Of a DNA stretch of 64,000 nucleotides, positions 1 through 8,327 are shown in pieces; within the stretch, counting starts at the first letter, position 1, and each line of letters begins with the position of its first letter. The position numbers and the translations under genes are program-made. Location: the NCBI RefSeq assembly GCF_945952055.1, contig NZ_CAMFHB010000001.1, forward strand, positions 186,001 through 250,000, written 5' to 3'. The DNA comes from an uncultured Alsobacter sp. (GTDB lineage: Bacteria; Pseudomonadota; Alphaproteobacteria; Rhizobiales; Beijerinckiaceae). The notes under the pieces were generated by a model. It was given only the letters and a program-made list of their open reading frames with translations. It was not told where the DNA came from and ran no database searches.

Positions 1-653
1 GCGCGCTCTCGATGATGTCGTCGGACAGCCAGGCCATGGGGCGCCTGGGCGAGGTGATCACGCGCACCTGGCAGACGGCCGACAAGATGAAGAAGCAGCG
101 CGGTGCGCTGGCCGGCGACGGCGTGGGCAACGACAACTTCCGCGCCAAGCGCTACGTGGCGAAATACACGATCAACCCCGCCATCGCCCATGGCGTGTCG
201 AAGCACATCGGCTCCATCGAAGTCGGCAAGCTCGCCGACCTCGTGCTCTGGTCGCCGGCCTTCTTCGGCGTGAAGCCCGATCTCGTGGTCAAGGCGGGCA
301 CCATCGTCGCAGCCCCGATGGGCGATCCCAACGCGTCGATCCCGACGCCGCAGCCGGTCCACTATCAACCGATGTTCGGGGCCTTCGGCAAGGCCCTGAC
401 GGCGTCCTCGCTGGTCTTCACGTCGCAGGCCGCGATCGACGGGGGGCTGCGCGAACGGCTCGGCGTCAGCAAGGCGTTCGTCGCGGTGGAGAACACCCGG
501 GGCGGCATCGGCAAGGCGTCGATGATCCACAATTCGGCCACGCCGGACATCCAGGTCGATCCGGAGACCTACGCCGTCACCGCCGACGGCGAGCTTCTCG
601 TCTGCGAGCCGGCTGTCGAGCTGCCGATGGCGCAGCGATACTTCCTGTTCTGA
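1..653 (+). CDS. ureC: Urease alpha subunit, C-terminal part (start lies left of the window)
   Basis: This is the last 217 or so residues of the catalytic subunit of nickel urease, which hydrolyses urea to ammonia and carbamate in the cytoplasm. The reading frame is open from the first bases and begins with [12 protein letters not shown]. In the family this segment carries the aspartate that ligands the second nickel ion (D360 in Klebsiella numbering). The protein ends with the usual [11 protein letters not shown] tail, so the 3' end is intact. The nickel-binding lysine and histidines lie upstream and cannot be seen. No accessory gene follows directly; ureE-ureF-ureG sit about 17 kb downstream. 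Confidence 0.95.
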   Translation, partial: ALSMMSSDSQAMGRLGEVITRTWQTADKMKKQRGALAGDGVGNDNFRAKRYVAKYTINPAIAHGVSKHIGSIEVGKLADLVLWSPAFFGVKPDLVVKAGTIVAAPMGDPNASIPTPQPVHYQPMFGAFGKALTASSLVFTSQAAIDGGLRERLGVSKAFVAVENTRGGIGKASMIHNSATPDIQVDPETYAVTADGELLVCEPAVELPMAQRYFLF

Positions 654-704
654 AGCAACGGGCGGCCGACGGCGGCTGCCCGCGATTCCATCGACCCACA
701 TCAG

Positions 705-734
705 TCGTAGAATTAGCAAATGCTAATTCTACGA
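705..734. promoter_or_regulatory. Perfect 14-bp inverted repeat between ureC and the chemoreceptor
   Basis: Bases 705-718 are the exact reverse complement of 721-734, with a 2-base AA centre. The arms contain CGTAGAATTAGCA and are much richer in A+T than the surroundings. The repeat lies 52 bases after the ureC stop and 133 bases before the next ATG. No T-run follows either arm, so a rho-independent terminator is unlikely. The near-perfect twofold symmetry fits a dimeric repressor or activator operator, or a cruciform. The cognate factor is not recognised. Confidence 0.55.
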
Positions 735-866
735 TCTTCCTTGGCTTTATTGACTCGACTTCTGCAACCAAGACGTAGTGATTCCATGCGCCACAGGCTG
801 CGCATAGGAAAACTGTAACTGTTTGGGGACACACTTCGCAGCGTTGGTGTTGGGAGTATCCCCCTG

Positions 867-2854
867 ATGTTCAGGTCGCTCAAGATTGGGCAAAAGCTTT
901 TTGTGCAGCTCTCCGCTGCCGCTTTCGTCATTTTAGGACTCGTGGCCAGCCAGTTTGTCTTTCTGAACCGCATCGATGGCGCGAAGGAACAGAGCGATCG
1001 CGCGGCGGCCGTGATCAAGAGCGTCCTGACGCTCGACGGCATCGTCGGCGAGGCCCTGATCGCCAGCCGCGACGTGCGGTTGTCCATCACGCCGGAGCAG
1101 GTCGCGAAGGCCTCCGCTCCGCTGGCCGACATCCGCAAGGCCGGCCTCGCCGAAGTGGAGGAGGCGCTGACCCATGCGGTGATTCCCGCGAACCGCGAAC
1201 GCCTGGCCACCATCCGCGGGCAGTTCACCGGATACCTCGACACCGTGGTCGAGATGGCCGCGCTCCAGAAGGCGCGGGCGGAAGCCCTGGGCCAGCAGAT
1301 CGCGCTGACCGGCGAATGGGAGTTCAAGCTCGTCCAGACCCGCACCATCATCGCGACCTCCCTGCTTCCGGAGTCCGACCGGATCGAGAGCCGCCTGAGC
1401 GACGCCGACGTGGCGCTCAAGGCCGCGCGCGCCGCCATGTGGCGCAGCCAGGCCATGTCCGACAGCGTTCTCGTCGCATCGGTCGGCCTGGGCCTGAAGA
1501 ATGCCGAGAGCACGATTTCACCCCTGCTGAAGCAGGTGGACGATGCCGACGTGAAGGAGGCGCTGGAGGGGCTCGAGAAGATCGTCCACGGTCTGCAGGC
1601 CGGCATGGCCCGGATCGCGGAGGTCAACGGTACCCAGCAGAAGCTCCTCACGGAACGCTCCACCCCCCTGCGCGTGCAACTGCGCGACGGCGTCAACGCA
1701 GTCCGCGATGCCGCCGTGGCCCGCTCGCGGGACGCCTCCGGCGTCGTCACCACGACCATCGACTTCGCGCAGACCGTCGGGATCGGCCTCGGCCTCGTCG
1801 CGATGCTCATTCTGGGCGCCGTCGCCTTCGCGGCGAACCGCACCATCGCCCGGCCGATCGCCGGCATCTCGGCCATCTTCGGTCGCCTGGCGTCGGGAGA
1901 GACCTCCGTCACCGTGCCCTTCACCGAGCGCCGGGACGAAGTGGGGGACAGCGCGCGGGCCGCGTTGTCGTTCCGAGACAGCCTGGTGGAAGCGGAGCAA
2001 CTCCGCGCCGCCGAGAAGCTGAACACCGAGCGCCAGCAGGCCCGCGCGGCCGAGATGGCGCGGGTGGTGAAGGACGTCGCGGTCGTCGTGGCCGCGGCCT
2101 CGCAGGGCGACTTCAGCCAGCGCGCGGATGAGAACAGCTCCGAGGCGGAGCTGACGCAGCTCGTGCGCGACGTGAACCAGCTCAACGCCATCGTCGACGA
2201 CGCCACGCGCGAATTCGACGGCGTGCTCGCGGCCCTCGCCAATGGCGACCTGTGCGCCAGGTCGTCGATGCCATGGCGCGCATCGAGCAGCAGTCGCGCA
2301 AGATCTCCGACATCACGTCGGTGATCGACGACATCGCCTTCCAGACCAACCTGCTGGCGCTCAACGCGGCCGTGGAAGCGGCGCGGGCCGGCGAGGCCGG
2401 CAAGGGCTTCGCGGTCGTCGCGTCGGAAGTGCGGACGCTGGCGCAGCGTTCGTCCGAGGCGGCCAAGGACATCACCTCCCTGATCGCGTCGTCGAGCCAG
2501 GAGGTGTCGGAGGGCGTCCGGCTCGTCCAGACCGCCGGCGAAGTGCTGCACCAGATCGTCGATTCGTCGCGCAAGGTCTCCACCGCCGTGTCGGAGATCG
2601 CCACGGCGGCCAGCGAGCAGGCCAACGGCATCGACGAGATGAGCCAGACGATCGCGCACATGGACGAGATGACGCAGCAGAATGCCGCTCTCGCCGAGCA
2701 GAGCGCCGCGTCGTCGAACACCCTGACCAGCCAGATCGGCAAGCTCGACACCCTCGTCGCGTCCTTCAGGACACGCGAAGCGGGCGCCGCCGGGCGTCGT
2801 CCGTCAGCCGCGGTGGCCCGATCGTCCGCTGCCGGCTGGCGCAAGGCCGGCTGA
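867..2854 (+). pseudogene. Methyl-accepting chemotaxis protein, broken by internal deletion and frame change
   Basis: The first frame (867 to about 2250) encodes two membrane segments at about residues 11-32 and 301-322. These flank a four-helix-type periplasmic sensor. A HAMP domain and a second HAMP-like helix ending [11 protein letters not shown] follow. At about 2250-2255 the message moves to the +2 frame, which resumes with [19 protein letters not shown] and runs through the signalling hairpin tip ([20 protein letters not shown]) to 2854. In complete receptors about 90-130 residues of methylation helix separate these two blocks, and here they are missing. The first frame alone stops at 2324 after 24 nonsense residues. 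ATG 867 has GGGAG about ten bases upstream. Probably non-functional unless the junction is a sequencing or assembly error. Confidence 0.75.
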
Positions 2855-2861
2855 ACCCCGG

Positions 2862-3030
2862 GCATGCTTCGTTCTGATGGACACGAAGCATGCTCCAGAA
2901 TTCTTGATCGTCGCATGCTTCACGCGAAAAGCCGGGTTCCGCCTTTTCGCAGCATGTTCGAGGGTTGATCCGGGGGGCTGTCCCCGGTCCAAGCGGGGCA
3001 TGCTGCGTTTCGACGGTGGCGCAGCATGCC
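2862..3030. repeat. Two GCATGC-centred inverted repeats in the intergenic region
   Basis: Bases 2862-2871 (GCATGCTTCG) are the exact complement of 2884-2893. Bases 2997-3007 (GGCATGCTGCG) are the exact complement of 3020-3030. Two further half-copies (CGCATGCTTCACG near 2912 and CGCAGCATGTTCG near 2949) lie between them. The first hairpin begins 8 bases after the chemoreceptor stop and the second ends 41 bases from the 3' end of the convergent hydrolase gene. No T-runs are present, so these look like an interspersed palindromic repeat mosaic rather than classical terminators. Confidence 0.55.
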
Positions 3031-3070
3031 TTCGCGTGTTTCCGGAGCCGCGAGGGCTCCGCGTCGGCGG

Positions 3071-4045
3071 TCAGCGCAGCAAGGCTTCAGCCCGTTCCGC
3101 CACGCGTTCGATCTCCGCGGCCACCAGGTCGCGATAGGCATGATGCGGCATGTGGCCCGCGTTCGGCAGCAGCACCAGTTTCGAACCCGGAATCTCCCGG
3201 GCCAGCGCGTCGGAGTGGATGCGCGGGGAGACGGTGTTGTCGGCCTCACCGTGGACGATGGTCGTCGGGACGGCGATCTCGCCATAGCGATGTGCCTGGG
3301 CCACCACGTGGCCGTGGAGATCCTTCACGTCCTGGGCGTTGGCGCGAAACTCGGCGGGCCTGAGCACGAGCCAGGTGCCGGTCGCGGACACATAGTCCGG
3401 CGGAGCCGGGTCCGGCGCGAAGACGCCGGCGACGGATCCGGTCAGCTGGAGGGCCCCCACCGGAGCGGAGACGGCCCAGGCGAACAGCGGTGCGACGAGG
3501 GGATGGGAGGCGGGCGTGTAGTACCACGTCACGCCACCCGGCCAGGGGTGGGTGACGGGGGCCAGCAGCACCAGTCCGGCCACCAGATCGGGCGCGTCGA
3601 GCGCCAGCCGCGTCGCGAGCGCGCCGGACCACGAATGGCCGACGATCACGGCGCGGCGCACGTCCATGGCGGAGAGCGCCTCGCGGATGAGCGCGGCCTG
3701 GCGCGCGGGCGCGGCGTCGGACCGGCCCCCCGGCCGGTCGCTCCAGCCGTGACCGGGCCGGTCGATGGCGATGACCCGGCGGACCCGGCCCACCCTGTCG
3801 CCCAGCGCGGCCATCATGTCACGGGCATTGCCCGAGGCGCCGTGCAACAGCACGACGGGAAGAGGACCCGCGGGTTCGGCCGGTTCGCGGTCGATGACGT
3901 GCAGCCGCCCTCCCGTCACCGGAACGAAGCGGCCGATGGCCGGATAGCGCCGCTCGGCCCAGGTCGTGAGGAATACGGTCGCGACGATGCCCGCCGACAC
4001 GAGCAGCACGACCACGAAAAGAATGCCGAGGATCAAGGCTTGCAC
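3071..4045 (-). CDS. Membrane-anchored alpha/beta hydrolase
   Basis: A 324-residue protein with a hydrophobic N-terminal helix (about residues 4-27) that should anchor it in the membrane, followed by an alpha/beta-hydrolase fold. LLHGASGN (about 67-73) forms the oxyanion region, GHSWSG (136-141) is the nucleophile elbow with Ser138, HGEADNTV supplies the likely acid region, and NAGHMPHH near the end carries the catalytic histidine. Substrate cannot be told from sequence; esterase, lactonase or haloperoxidase-like activity are all possible. The start used is GTG with only a weak ribosome site. The TPR gene lies 50 bases upstream on the same strand and may share a transcript. Confidence 0.85.
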   Translation of the reverse strand: MQALILGILFVVVLLVSAGIVATVFLTTWAERRYPAIGRFVPVTGGRLHVIDREPAEPAGPLPVVLLHGASGNARDMMAALGDRVGRVRRVIAIDRPGHGWSDRPGGRSDAAPARQAALIREALSAMDVRRAVIVGHSWSGALATRLALDAPDLVAGLVLLAPVTHPWPGGVTWYYTPASHPLVAPLFAWAVSAPVGALQLTGSVAGVFAPDPAPPDYVSATGTWLVLRPAEFRANAQDVKDLHGHVVAQAHRYGEIAVPTTIVHGEADNTVSPRIHSDALAREIPGSKLVLLPNAGHMPHHAYRDLVAAEIERVAERAEALLR

Positions 4046-4095
4046 CAGGTGGGACGGAAGGGACGACGCGGCAACGCCCGGCGTGCCGCGCGAAT

Positions 4096-4737
4096 TCAGA
4101 TGTCGCGTCCCTCGACGTCGGGAGCCATCCGCTCGACGATGTTACGCAGGTCGCTCATGTACGGATGGACGGCCAGCGCCTTCTTGAGCGCCTCGTAGGC
4201 GTGCTTGTCGTCCCCGTTGTTCTTGAGAATCATTCCGAGGCCGGCCAGCGCGCCGAAATGACGCGGCTCCAAAGCCAGCACTTCGCGGATGTCGGCGACC
4301 GAGCGGGTGTAGTCCCCCATGAGGTAGAACACCGTCGCCCGCTTGTTCCAGGCTTCGGCCCAGCCGGGCTGCAGCGTGATGACCCGATCGAGGATCTCGA
4401 CGGAGAGAGGCTGGTCTCCCGCCTTCAACGCGTCCATCGCCCGCGTCATCAGGAGATCGGCGGTATCGCTGCCAGAGCGCATCCAGCGACGCTCGATGGC
4501 GCCGGCGATGCCCTTGGCCTCGTCCTCGGACTTGGACCGCGCGAGCCGGTCGAAGAGGTCATCGAGCGTCTGGGGCCGGACGGGAGCCGTCGGCGCGGGG
4601 TTGGGACGTCCGGGCGAGCGCTGTTGCTGCTGGGCGAAGGCCGGTTGCAGCCCCGCCGTCACGCCCAGGGCGACGAGAAGCGTTGCGCCCGCCAGGCGCA
4701 GACGCGGTCCGAACGGTGACACGCGAGATTCTGCCAT
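4096..4737 (-). CDS. Periplasmic tetratricopeptide-repeat protein
   Basis: A 213-residue protein with a signal peptide ending in AGLQPAFAQ, then a Gln/Pro-rich linker and about three TPR units between residues 75 and 205. One reads WAEAWNKRATVFYLMGDYTRSV, followed by a second helix pair at HFGALAGLGMILKNNGDDKHAY. TPR proteins are protein-interaction scaffolds; no enzymatic motif is visible. The ATG at 4737 is preferred over an in-frame ATG at 4779 because it places the signal peptide near the N terminus. Its partner is unknown. Confidence 0.85.
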   Translation of the reverse strand: MAESRVSPFGPRLRLAGATLLVALGVTAGLQPAFAQQQQRSPGRPNPAPTAPVRPQTLDDLFDRLARSKSEDEAKGIAGAIERRWMRSGSDTADLLMTRAMDALKAGDQPLSVEILDRVITLQPGWAEAWNKRATVFYLMGDYTRSVADIREVLALEPRHFGALAGLGMILKNNGDDKHAYEALKKALAVHPYMSDLRNIVERMAPDVEGRDI

Positions 4738-4821
4738 GGCTTGGAGTTTAGGGCGACGAGCCGCCTTGTCAAAAGGCACCGCATCACGGATCGGCGAGGA
4801 GGCCGGTGAGCCTGGACCCGG

Positions 4822-4856
4822 ACAAACAAAAACAGGGCGCCTTGTCGGGCACCCTG
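4822..4856 (-). terminator. Rho-independent terminator downstream of rpmJ
   Basis: Read on the minus strand, a CAGGGTGCC / GGCGCCCTG stem (4848-4856 with 4833-4841, one G-T pair) and a 6-base loop are followed by TTTTTGTTTG. It starts 40 bases beyond the rpmJ stop codon, as expected for a monocistronic ribosomal-protein gene. Confidence 0.85.
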
Positions 4857-4896
4857 CTTCAAGACGACGGACGGCGCCTGAGAGCGCCGGAAACGC

Positions 4897-5022
4897 TCAG
4901 CCCTGGCGGGCCTTGTAGCGCTTCTGGGTCTTGTTGATGATGTACACGCGGCCCTTGCGGCGCACGATCTGGTTGTCGCGGTGGCGCTCGCGCAGCGACT
5001 TCAGGGAGTTGCGAATCTTCAT
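4897..5022 (-). CDS. rpmJ: 50S ribosomal protein L36, cysteine-free type
   Basis: A 41-residue basic protein beginning [17 protein letters not shown] and ending [11 protein letters not shown], the small L36 protein of the large ribosomal subunit. It has no cysteine, so it is the C-minus, zinc-independent paralogue (ykgO-like). This is the usual form in alphaproteobacteria and can replace zinc-binding L36 under zinc limitation in other bacteria. The ATG at 5022 gives exactly the family length. It is transcribed alone toward a strong terminator, away from the chemotaxis operon. Confidence 0.95.
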   Translation of the reverse strand: MKIRNSLKSLRERHRDNQIVRRKGRVYIINKTQKRYKARQG

Positions 5023-5336
5023 CGGTCTCGTCCCGGCAAAAAGGCAGCGCGCCGGCGGAGGCCGTCGGCTTTCGGGTGCTTCCATAAGAAGACGCGGCGG
5101 CAAAATCAAGTCGAAACCCATCGGGCCCCCTTGGTTTTCGACCGGCATGGCAGGAGCGACGGAGTCCGTAACGGCCAGGCTTGCGCTCAACGGAGGCGGC
5201 GGACCGCCGTTGGGGAAGCGGGAACGCATGGACGGTCCGGCGCGGCGTCCATCGATGTCTCACACCGTCATGAAGCGGAGGTCACGCACGACAAGATGAG
5301 ACGCAAGTTCAGCAAGGCATCGACGCCTGTTTTTAT

Positions 5337-5356
5337 CACTTGATTTTTATCAAGTG
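5337..5356. promoter_or_regulatory. FNR/FixK-type binding site, TTGAT-N4-ATCAA
   Basis: Bases 5337-5344 (CACTTGAT) are the exact complement of 5349-5356, with TTTT between them. The core is TTGAT-N4-ATCAA, the consensus of FNR, FnrN and FixK proteins of the CRP/FNR superfamily. It lies about 190 bases before the first chemotaxis gene and about 315 before rpmJ. The site is seen directly; its use as an oxygen or redox switch for the chemotaxis operon is inference. Confidence 0.7.
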
Positions 5357-5372
5357 ACTGATCTGGCAACTG

Positions 5373-5384
5373 TTACCCGGGTAA
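5373..5384. promoter_or_regulatory. 12-bp perfect palindrome TTACCCGGGTAA
   Basis: A self-complementary 12-mer lies 17 bases downstream of the FNR-type site and 17 bases before a TATAAA. Its position would overlap a -35 region if TATAAA is the -10. It may be an operator for a second regulator; none is recognised. Confidence 0.35.
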
Positions 5385-5538
5385 TTACACGTTTAGATTG
5401 TATAAACTCTACTCCCATCGCTTTCGTAAGTTCTTGTTTTCCCAACCGGCCAAGAGGCTCAGCCCCAGGCATGGCACCCATCGGTTTTTAACCTTTAAAC
5501 CCTAGCGTCCGAGGCAGAGAGCCAATCGGAGAGCCGCC

Positions 5539-5814
5539 TTGGACCTTGCCCTGAGCCCCGACCCGACGCGGGACGAGATATTTGACGCCTACCGCAAGAT
5601 GAAGGACGCCTTCGCGGCCAACGAGGCCGTGCGCCTTGATGCGGCCCAGGTGAGCCGTCTCCCGGTGGCACTCGCCCAGATCATCATCTCGGCCGGTCGC
5701 ACGGCTGAGGCGTCCGGTGGATCCTTCACCCTCGTGTCCCCCCCTGCAGCCGTCGTGGACGGGTTCCAGGCGCTGGGGATGTTCGCCGATTTCATGACGA
5801 TTGGAATGGAGTAG
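5539..5814 (+). CDS. STAS-domain protein, first gene of the chemotaxis operon
   Basis: A 91-residue single-domain protein resembling STAS or anti-sigma-antagonist folds. VRLDAAQVSRLPVALAQIII sits where such domains place beta-2 and alpha-1, and GSFTLVSPPAAVVDGFQALG matches the later strand and helix. The serine normally phosphorylated in anti-anti-sigma factors is not obvious. Small STAS proteins occur at the head of several alphaproteobacterial che clusters, with unclear function. The start is TTG at 5539, preceded by GGAGAG at 5528-5533 with 5-base spacing; no in-frame ATG gives a better start. It ends four bases before the next start codon. Confidence 0.75.
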   Translation: MDLALSPDPTRDEIFDAYRKMKDAFAANEAVRLDAAQVSRLPVALAQIIISAGRTAEASGGSFTLVSPPAAVVDGFQALGMFADFMTIGME

Positions 5815-5818
5815 ACCA

Positions 5819-6178
5819 GTGCGGATCCTGGCGATCGACGATACGCGGACCTTGCGCGAATTGCTGTGCCGCACCTTGCGCGCTGCATCCTATGACGTGG
5901 TCGAGGCTGAGAACGGGGAAGAGGGCTTGAACCGCTTCCACGAACACAAGCCCGACGTGGTCATCACCGACCTCAACATGCCCGTCCTCGACGGCATCGA
6001 GTTCACGCGCGCCGTCCGGCAGCGACCCGATGGCGGCGAGGTGCCGATCATCATCCTGACGACGGAAAGCGGAGCGGACATCAAGGCGGAAGGCCGCAAG
6101 GCCGGCGCCACCGCGTGGATGGTCAAGCCATTCGATCCGCAGCGCCTCCTCGACATGCTGACCCGCCTCAGGACCTGA
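5819..6178 (+). CDS. Single-domain response regulator (CheY-like)
   Basis: A stand-alone receiver of 119 residues. The acidic pair is Asp7-Asp8 (AIDDTRTLR), the phosphoacceptor is Asp51 in VITDLNMPVLDG, the switch threonine lies in IILTTES and the conserved lysine in WMVKPFDP. It should be phosphorylated by the neighbouring CheA. GTG at 5819 follows GGAG (5808-5811) at good spacing, whereas the in-frame ATG at 5801 would overlap the preceding gene and lacks a ribosome site. It is the first of two CheY-like proteins in this operon, so one may serve as phosphate sink and the other as motor output. Confidence 0.9.
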   Translation: MRILAIDDTRTLRELLCRTLRAASYDVVEAENGEEGLNRFHEHKPDVVITDLNMPVLDGIEFTRAVRQRPDGGEVPIIILTTESGADIKAEGRKAGATAWMVKPFDPQRLLDMLTRLRT

Positions 6179-6185
6179 TCACGCC

Positions 6186-8327
6186 ATGGACGCCCTTGCC
6201 GAAATCCGCGGCATCTACTTCGATGAATGCGACGAGTTCCTCGGCCAGCTCGAGTCGACTCTTGCGGCCATCGCGGACGGTCGCGCCAAGACAGACGACA
6301 TCCACGCCGCGTTCCGCGCCGTGCATTCGATCAAGGGCGGCGCCGGGGCCTTCGGCCTGAGCCAGCTCGTCGAATTCGCCCACCTCTTCGAGGCCTGCCT
6401 CGATGCCCTGCGCTCCGGCCGCATCGCGGTCGAAGACGCGCCGATCGACATCCTGCTGCAGGCCGGCGACATCCTGTCGGAAGTCGTCGCCGCGGCCCGC
6501 GACGGTGGCTCGCGGCCCCCGCCCCCGGCCCTCGTCGAGGCGCTGGAAGCGATGGCCGGCGGCAAGCCCCAGCCCAAGGGGTCCGCGACCGAGATCGATC
6601 TGCTGAACGACCCCGTCGACGAGGCGCCCGCGGCGGAAGAGACGCCCGCGCCGGCCGCTCCGGTGGCCGCGAAGCACAGCGTCGAGCTGCGCATCGCTCC
6701 CGACCGCGACGTCTTCCGGCGCGCGTTCAACCCGCGGATGGTGTTCGACACGCTCGCCTCGCTCGGCTCGATCGAGGTGACCTGCGACACCTCCAAGGTG
6801 CCGACGATCGACACGCTTGAGCCGTTCGACTGCTGCCTGTCCTGGTCCGTGCGCCTGGAGACGGACGCCAGCGACCAGGTTCTGGCCGAGACGCTCGACA
6901 GCTTCCTGGCCGACCACGAGTTCCGCATCGTCCGCGACGGCGAGGACGACGTGCCGGTGATCGGCGAGATCGAGGCGGCGGCTCCCGAGACCGCGGCCGC
7001 GGTGCAACCCGACGACGCCGGCGCTAATCCGGCCGCCGCCGCGGAGAAGCCGGTCGCGGCTGCCGCGGCCCAGGCGACCGCTCCGCCGCTGGCCAACGGC
7101 TCCGGCCCCGTGCGCCGGCACGGCGGCGGCACGATCCGCGTCGACCTCGACCGCATCGATCGCCTCATGAACCTCGTGGGCGAGATCGTCATCACGCAGT
7201 CCATGCTCACGGAACGGGCCAACGTGCTTCCCAAGCGCGATGCGGCCGCCTTCGTCGACGCCCTGTTCTCGCTGGCCCGCCAGACGCGCGAGCTGCAGGA
7301 CAACGTCATGGCGGTCCGTGCCCAGCCGGTGAAGGTGGTGTTCCAGCGCCTGCCTCGTCTCGTCCGCGAGCTCGAGCGCTCGCTGGGCAAGAAGGCTCAC
7401 CTGGTGCTCGCCGGCGAGGACACGGAGGTCGACAAGACCATCGTGGAGGAACTGGCCGACCCGCTGATCCACATGCTGCGCAATTCGATGGATCACGGTC
7501 TCGAGACCCCGCAGGAGCGCCTGGAAGCCGGCAAGCCGGCCGACGGCACGATCCGGGTTTCGGCCGAGCATCGCGGCTCGCGCATCCTGATCTGCGTGTC
7601 TGACGACGGCCGCGGCATCAATCGCGAGCGGCTGATCGCCAAGGCCCGTTCGCGCGGCCTGATCCCGGCCGATGCGCCGGATCCGACGCCCGAGGAAGCC
7701 GACAACCTGATCTTCCACCCGGGCCTCAGCACTGCCCAGACCGTCACGGACGTCTCCGGCCGCGGCGTGGGCATGGACGTGGTGCGCCGGAACGTGGAAG
7801 CCCTGGGCGGCCGCATCACCGTGGAATCGACGCCCGGCAAGGGCTGCAAGTTCACGCTGGGCCTGCCGCTGACCCTTGCTGTGCTCGACGGCATGATCGT
7901 GCGCGCCGGCACGGAACGCTTCGTCTTCCCGCTGTCCAGCATCGTGGAGACGATGCAGCTCGACAGCAAGATGGTCGAGCAGTTGCCCGGCGGCCGTCAC
8001 ATCATGCAGCTGCGCGGCGAGATCGCGCCCCTGCTCAAGCTGCGCGACCTCCTGGGCATCCGCGCCATCGGCAACGAGCCCAACGTGGTCATCGTCGAGA
8101 CGGAGACCGTGCGGCGCCTGGCGATCGCGGTGGACGAGATCGTCGGCCAGCAGCAGGTCGTCGTGAAGAACCTCGAATCCTCCTTCCGGCGCGTCGAGGG
8201 CGTGTCGGCGGCGACGATCCTGGGTGACGGCCTCGTCGCCCTCATTCTCGACGTCGACGCCCTGCCGGGTCTGTCCCAGACCCAGCGCCGGGCGCCCACC
8301 ACTTCAGAACTGACGGGAGCAGCGTGA
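6186..8327 (+). CDS. cheA: Chemotaxis histidine kinase CheA
   Basis: A 713-residue cytoplasmic kinase that autophosphorylates on receptor input and passes phosphate to CheY and CheB. The P1 phosphotransfer domain has the substrate His47 in AVHSIKGGAGAFG. An Ala/Pro-rich linker and a P2-like region (about 160-260) follow, then the P3 dimerisation helices. The P4 ATPase has an N box at HMLRNSMDHGLE (about 430) and a G1 box at DDGRGIN (about 472). The P5 CheW-like domain occupies about 560-700. It begins 7 bases after the receiver gene and its TGA overlaps the cheW start. Confidence 0.97.
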   Translation: MDALAEIRGIYFDECDEFLGQLESTLAAIADGRAKTDDIHAAFRAVHSIKGGAGAFGLSQLVEFAHLFEACLDALRSGRIAVEDAPIDILLQAGDILSEVVAAARDGGSRPPPPALVEALEAMAGGKPQPKGSATEIDLLNDPVDEAPAAEETPAPAAPVAAKHSVELRIAPDRDVFRRAFNPRMVFDTLASLGSIEVTCDTSKVPTIDTLEPFDCCLSWSVRLETDASDQVLAETLDSFLADHEFRIVRDGEDDVPVIGEIEAAAPETAAAVQPDDAGANPAAAAEKPVAAAAAQATAPPLANGSGPVRRHGGGTIRVDLDRIDRLMNLVGEIVITQSMLTERANVLPKRDAAAFVDALFSLARQTRELQDNVMAVRAQPVKVVFQRLPRLVRELERSLGKKAHLVLAGEDTEVDKTIVEELADPLIHMLRNSMDHGLETPQERLEAGKPADGTIRVSAEHRGSRILICVSDDGRGINRERLIAKARSRGLIPADAPDPTPEEADNLIFHPGLSTAQTVTDVSGRGVGMDVVRRNVEALGGRITVESTPGKGCKFTLGLPLTLAVLDGMIVRAGTERFVFPLSSIVETMQLDSKMVEQLPGGRHIMQLRGEIAPLLKLRDLLGIRAIGNEPNVVIVETETVRRLAIAVDEIVGQQQVVVKNLESSFRRVEGVSAATILGDGLVALILDVDALPGLSQTQRRAPTTSELTGAA

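Larger units (their letters stand above)
5023..5538. other. 516-bp intergenic control region between rpmJ and the chemotaxis operon
   Basis: No coding frame here resembles a protein. The part nearest rpmJ is GC-rich, while about 5310-5480 is markedly AT-rich for this genome. That island contains the FNR/FixK-type palindrome (5337-5356), a second palindrome (5373-5384) and a TATAAA at 5401-5406 that could be a -10 element reading rightward. If TATAAA is the -10, the centre of the FNR-type site falls near -66, a class I activator distance. The region must hold divergent promoters for rpmJ and for the chemotaxis operon. Confidence 0.6.

Noticed and set aside
2241-2262. Programmed ribosomal frameshift in the chemoreceptor
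   Set aside because: No slippery heptamer is seen at the junction, and about 100 residues of the expected protein are absent, so a frameshift alone would not restore it.
713-2659. A 648-codon antisense frame across the chemoreceptor
   Set aside because: Low-complexity composition; the plus-strand pieces align well with chemoreceptors.
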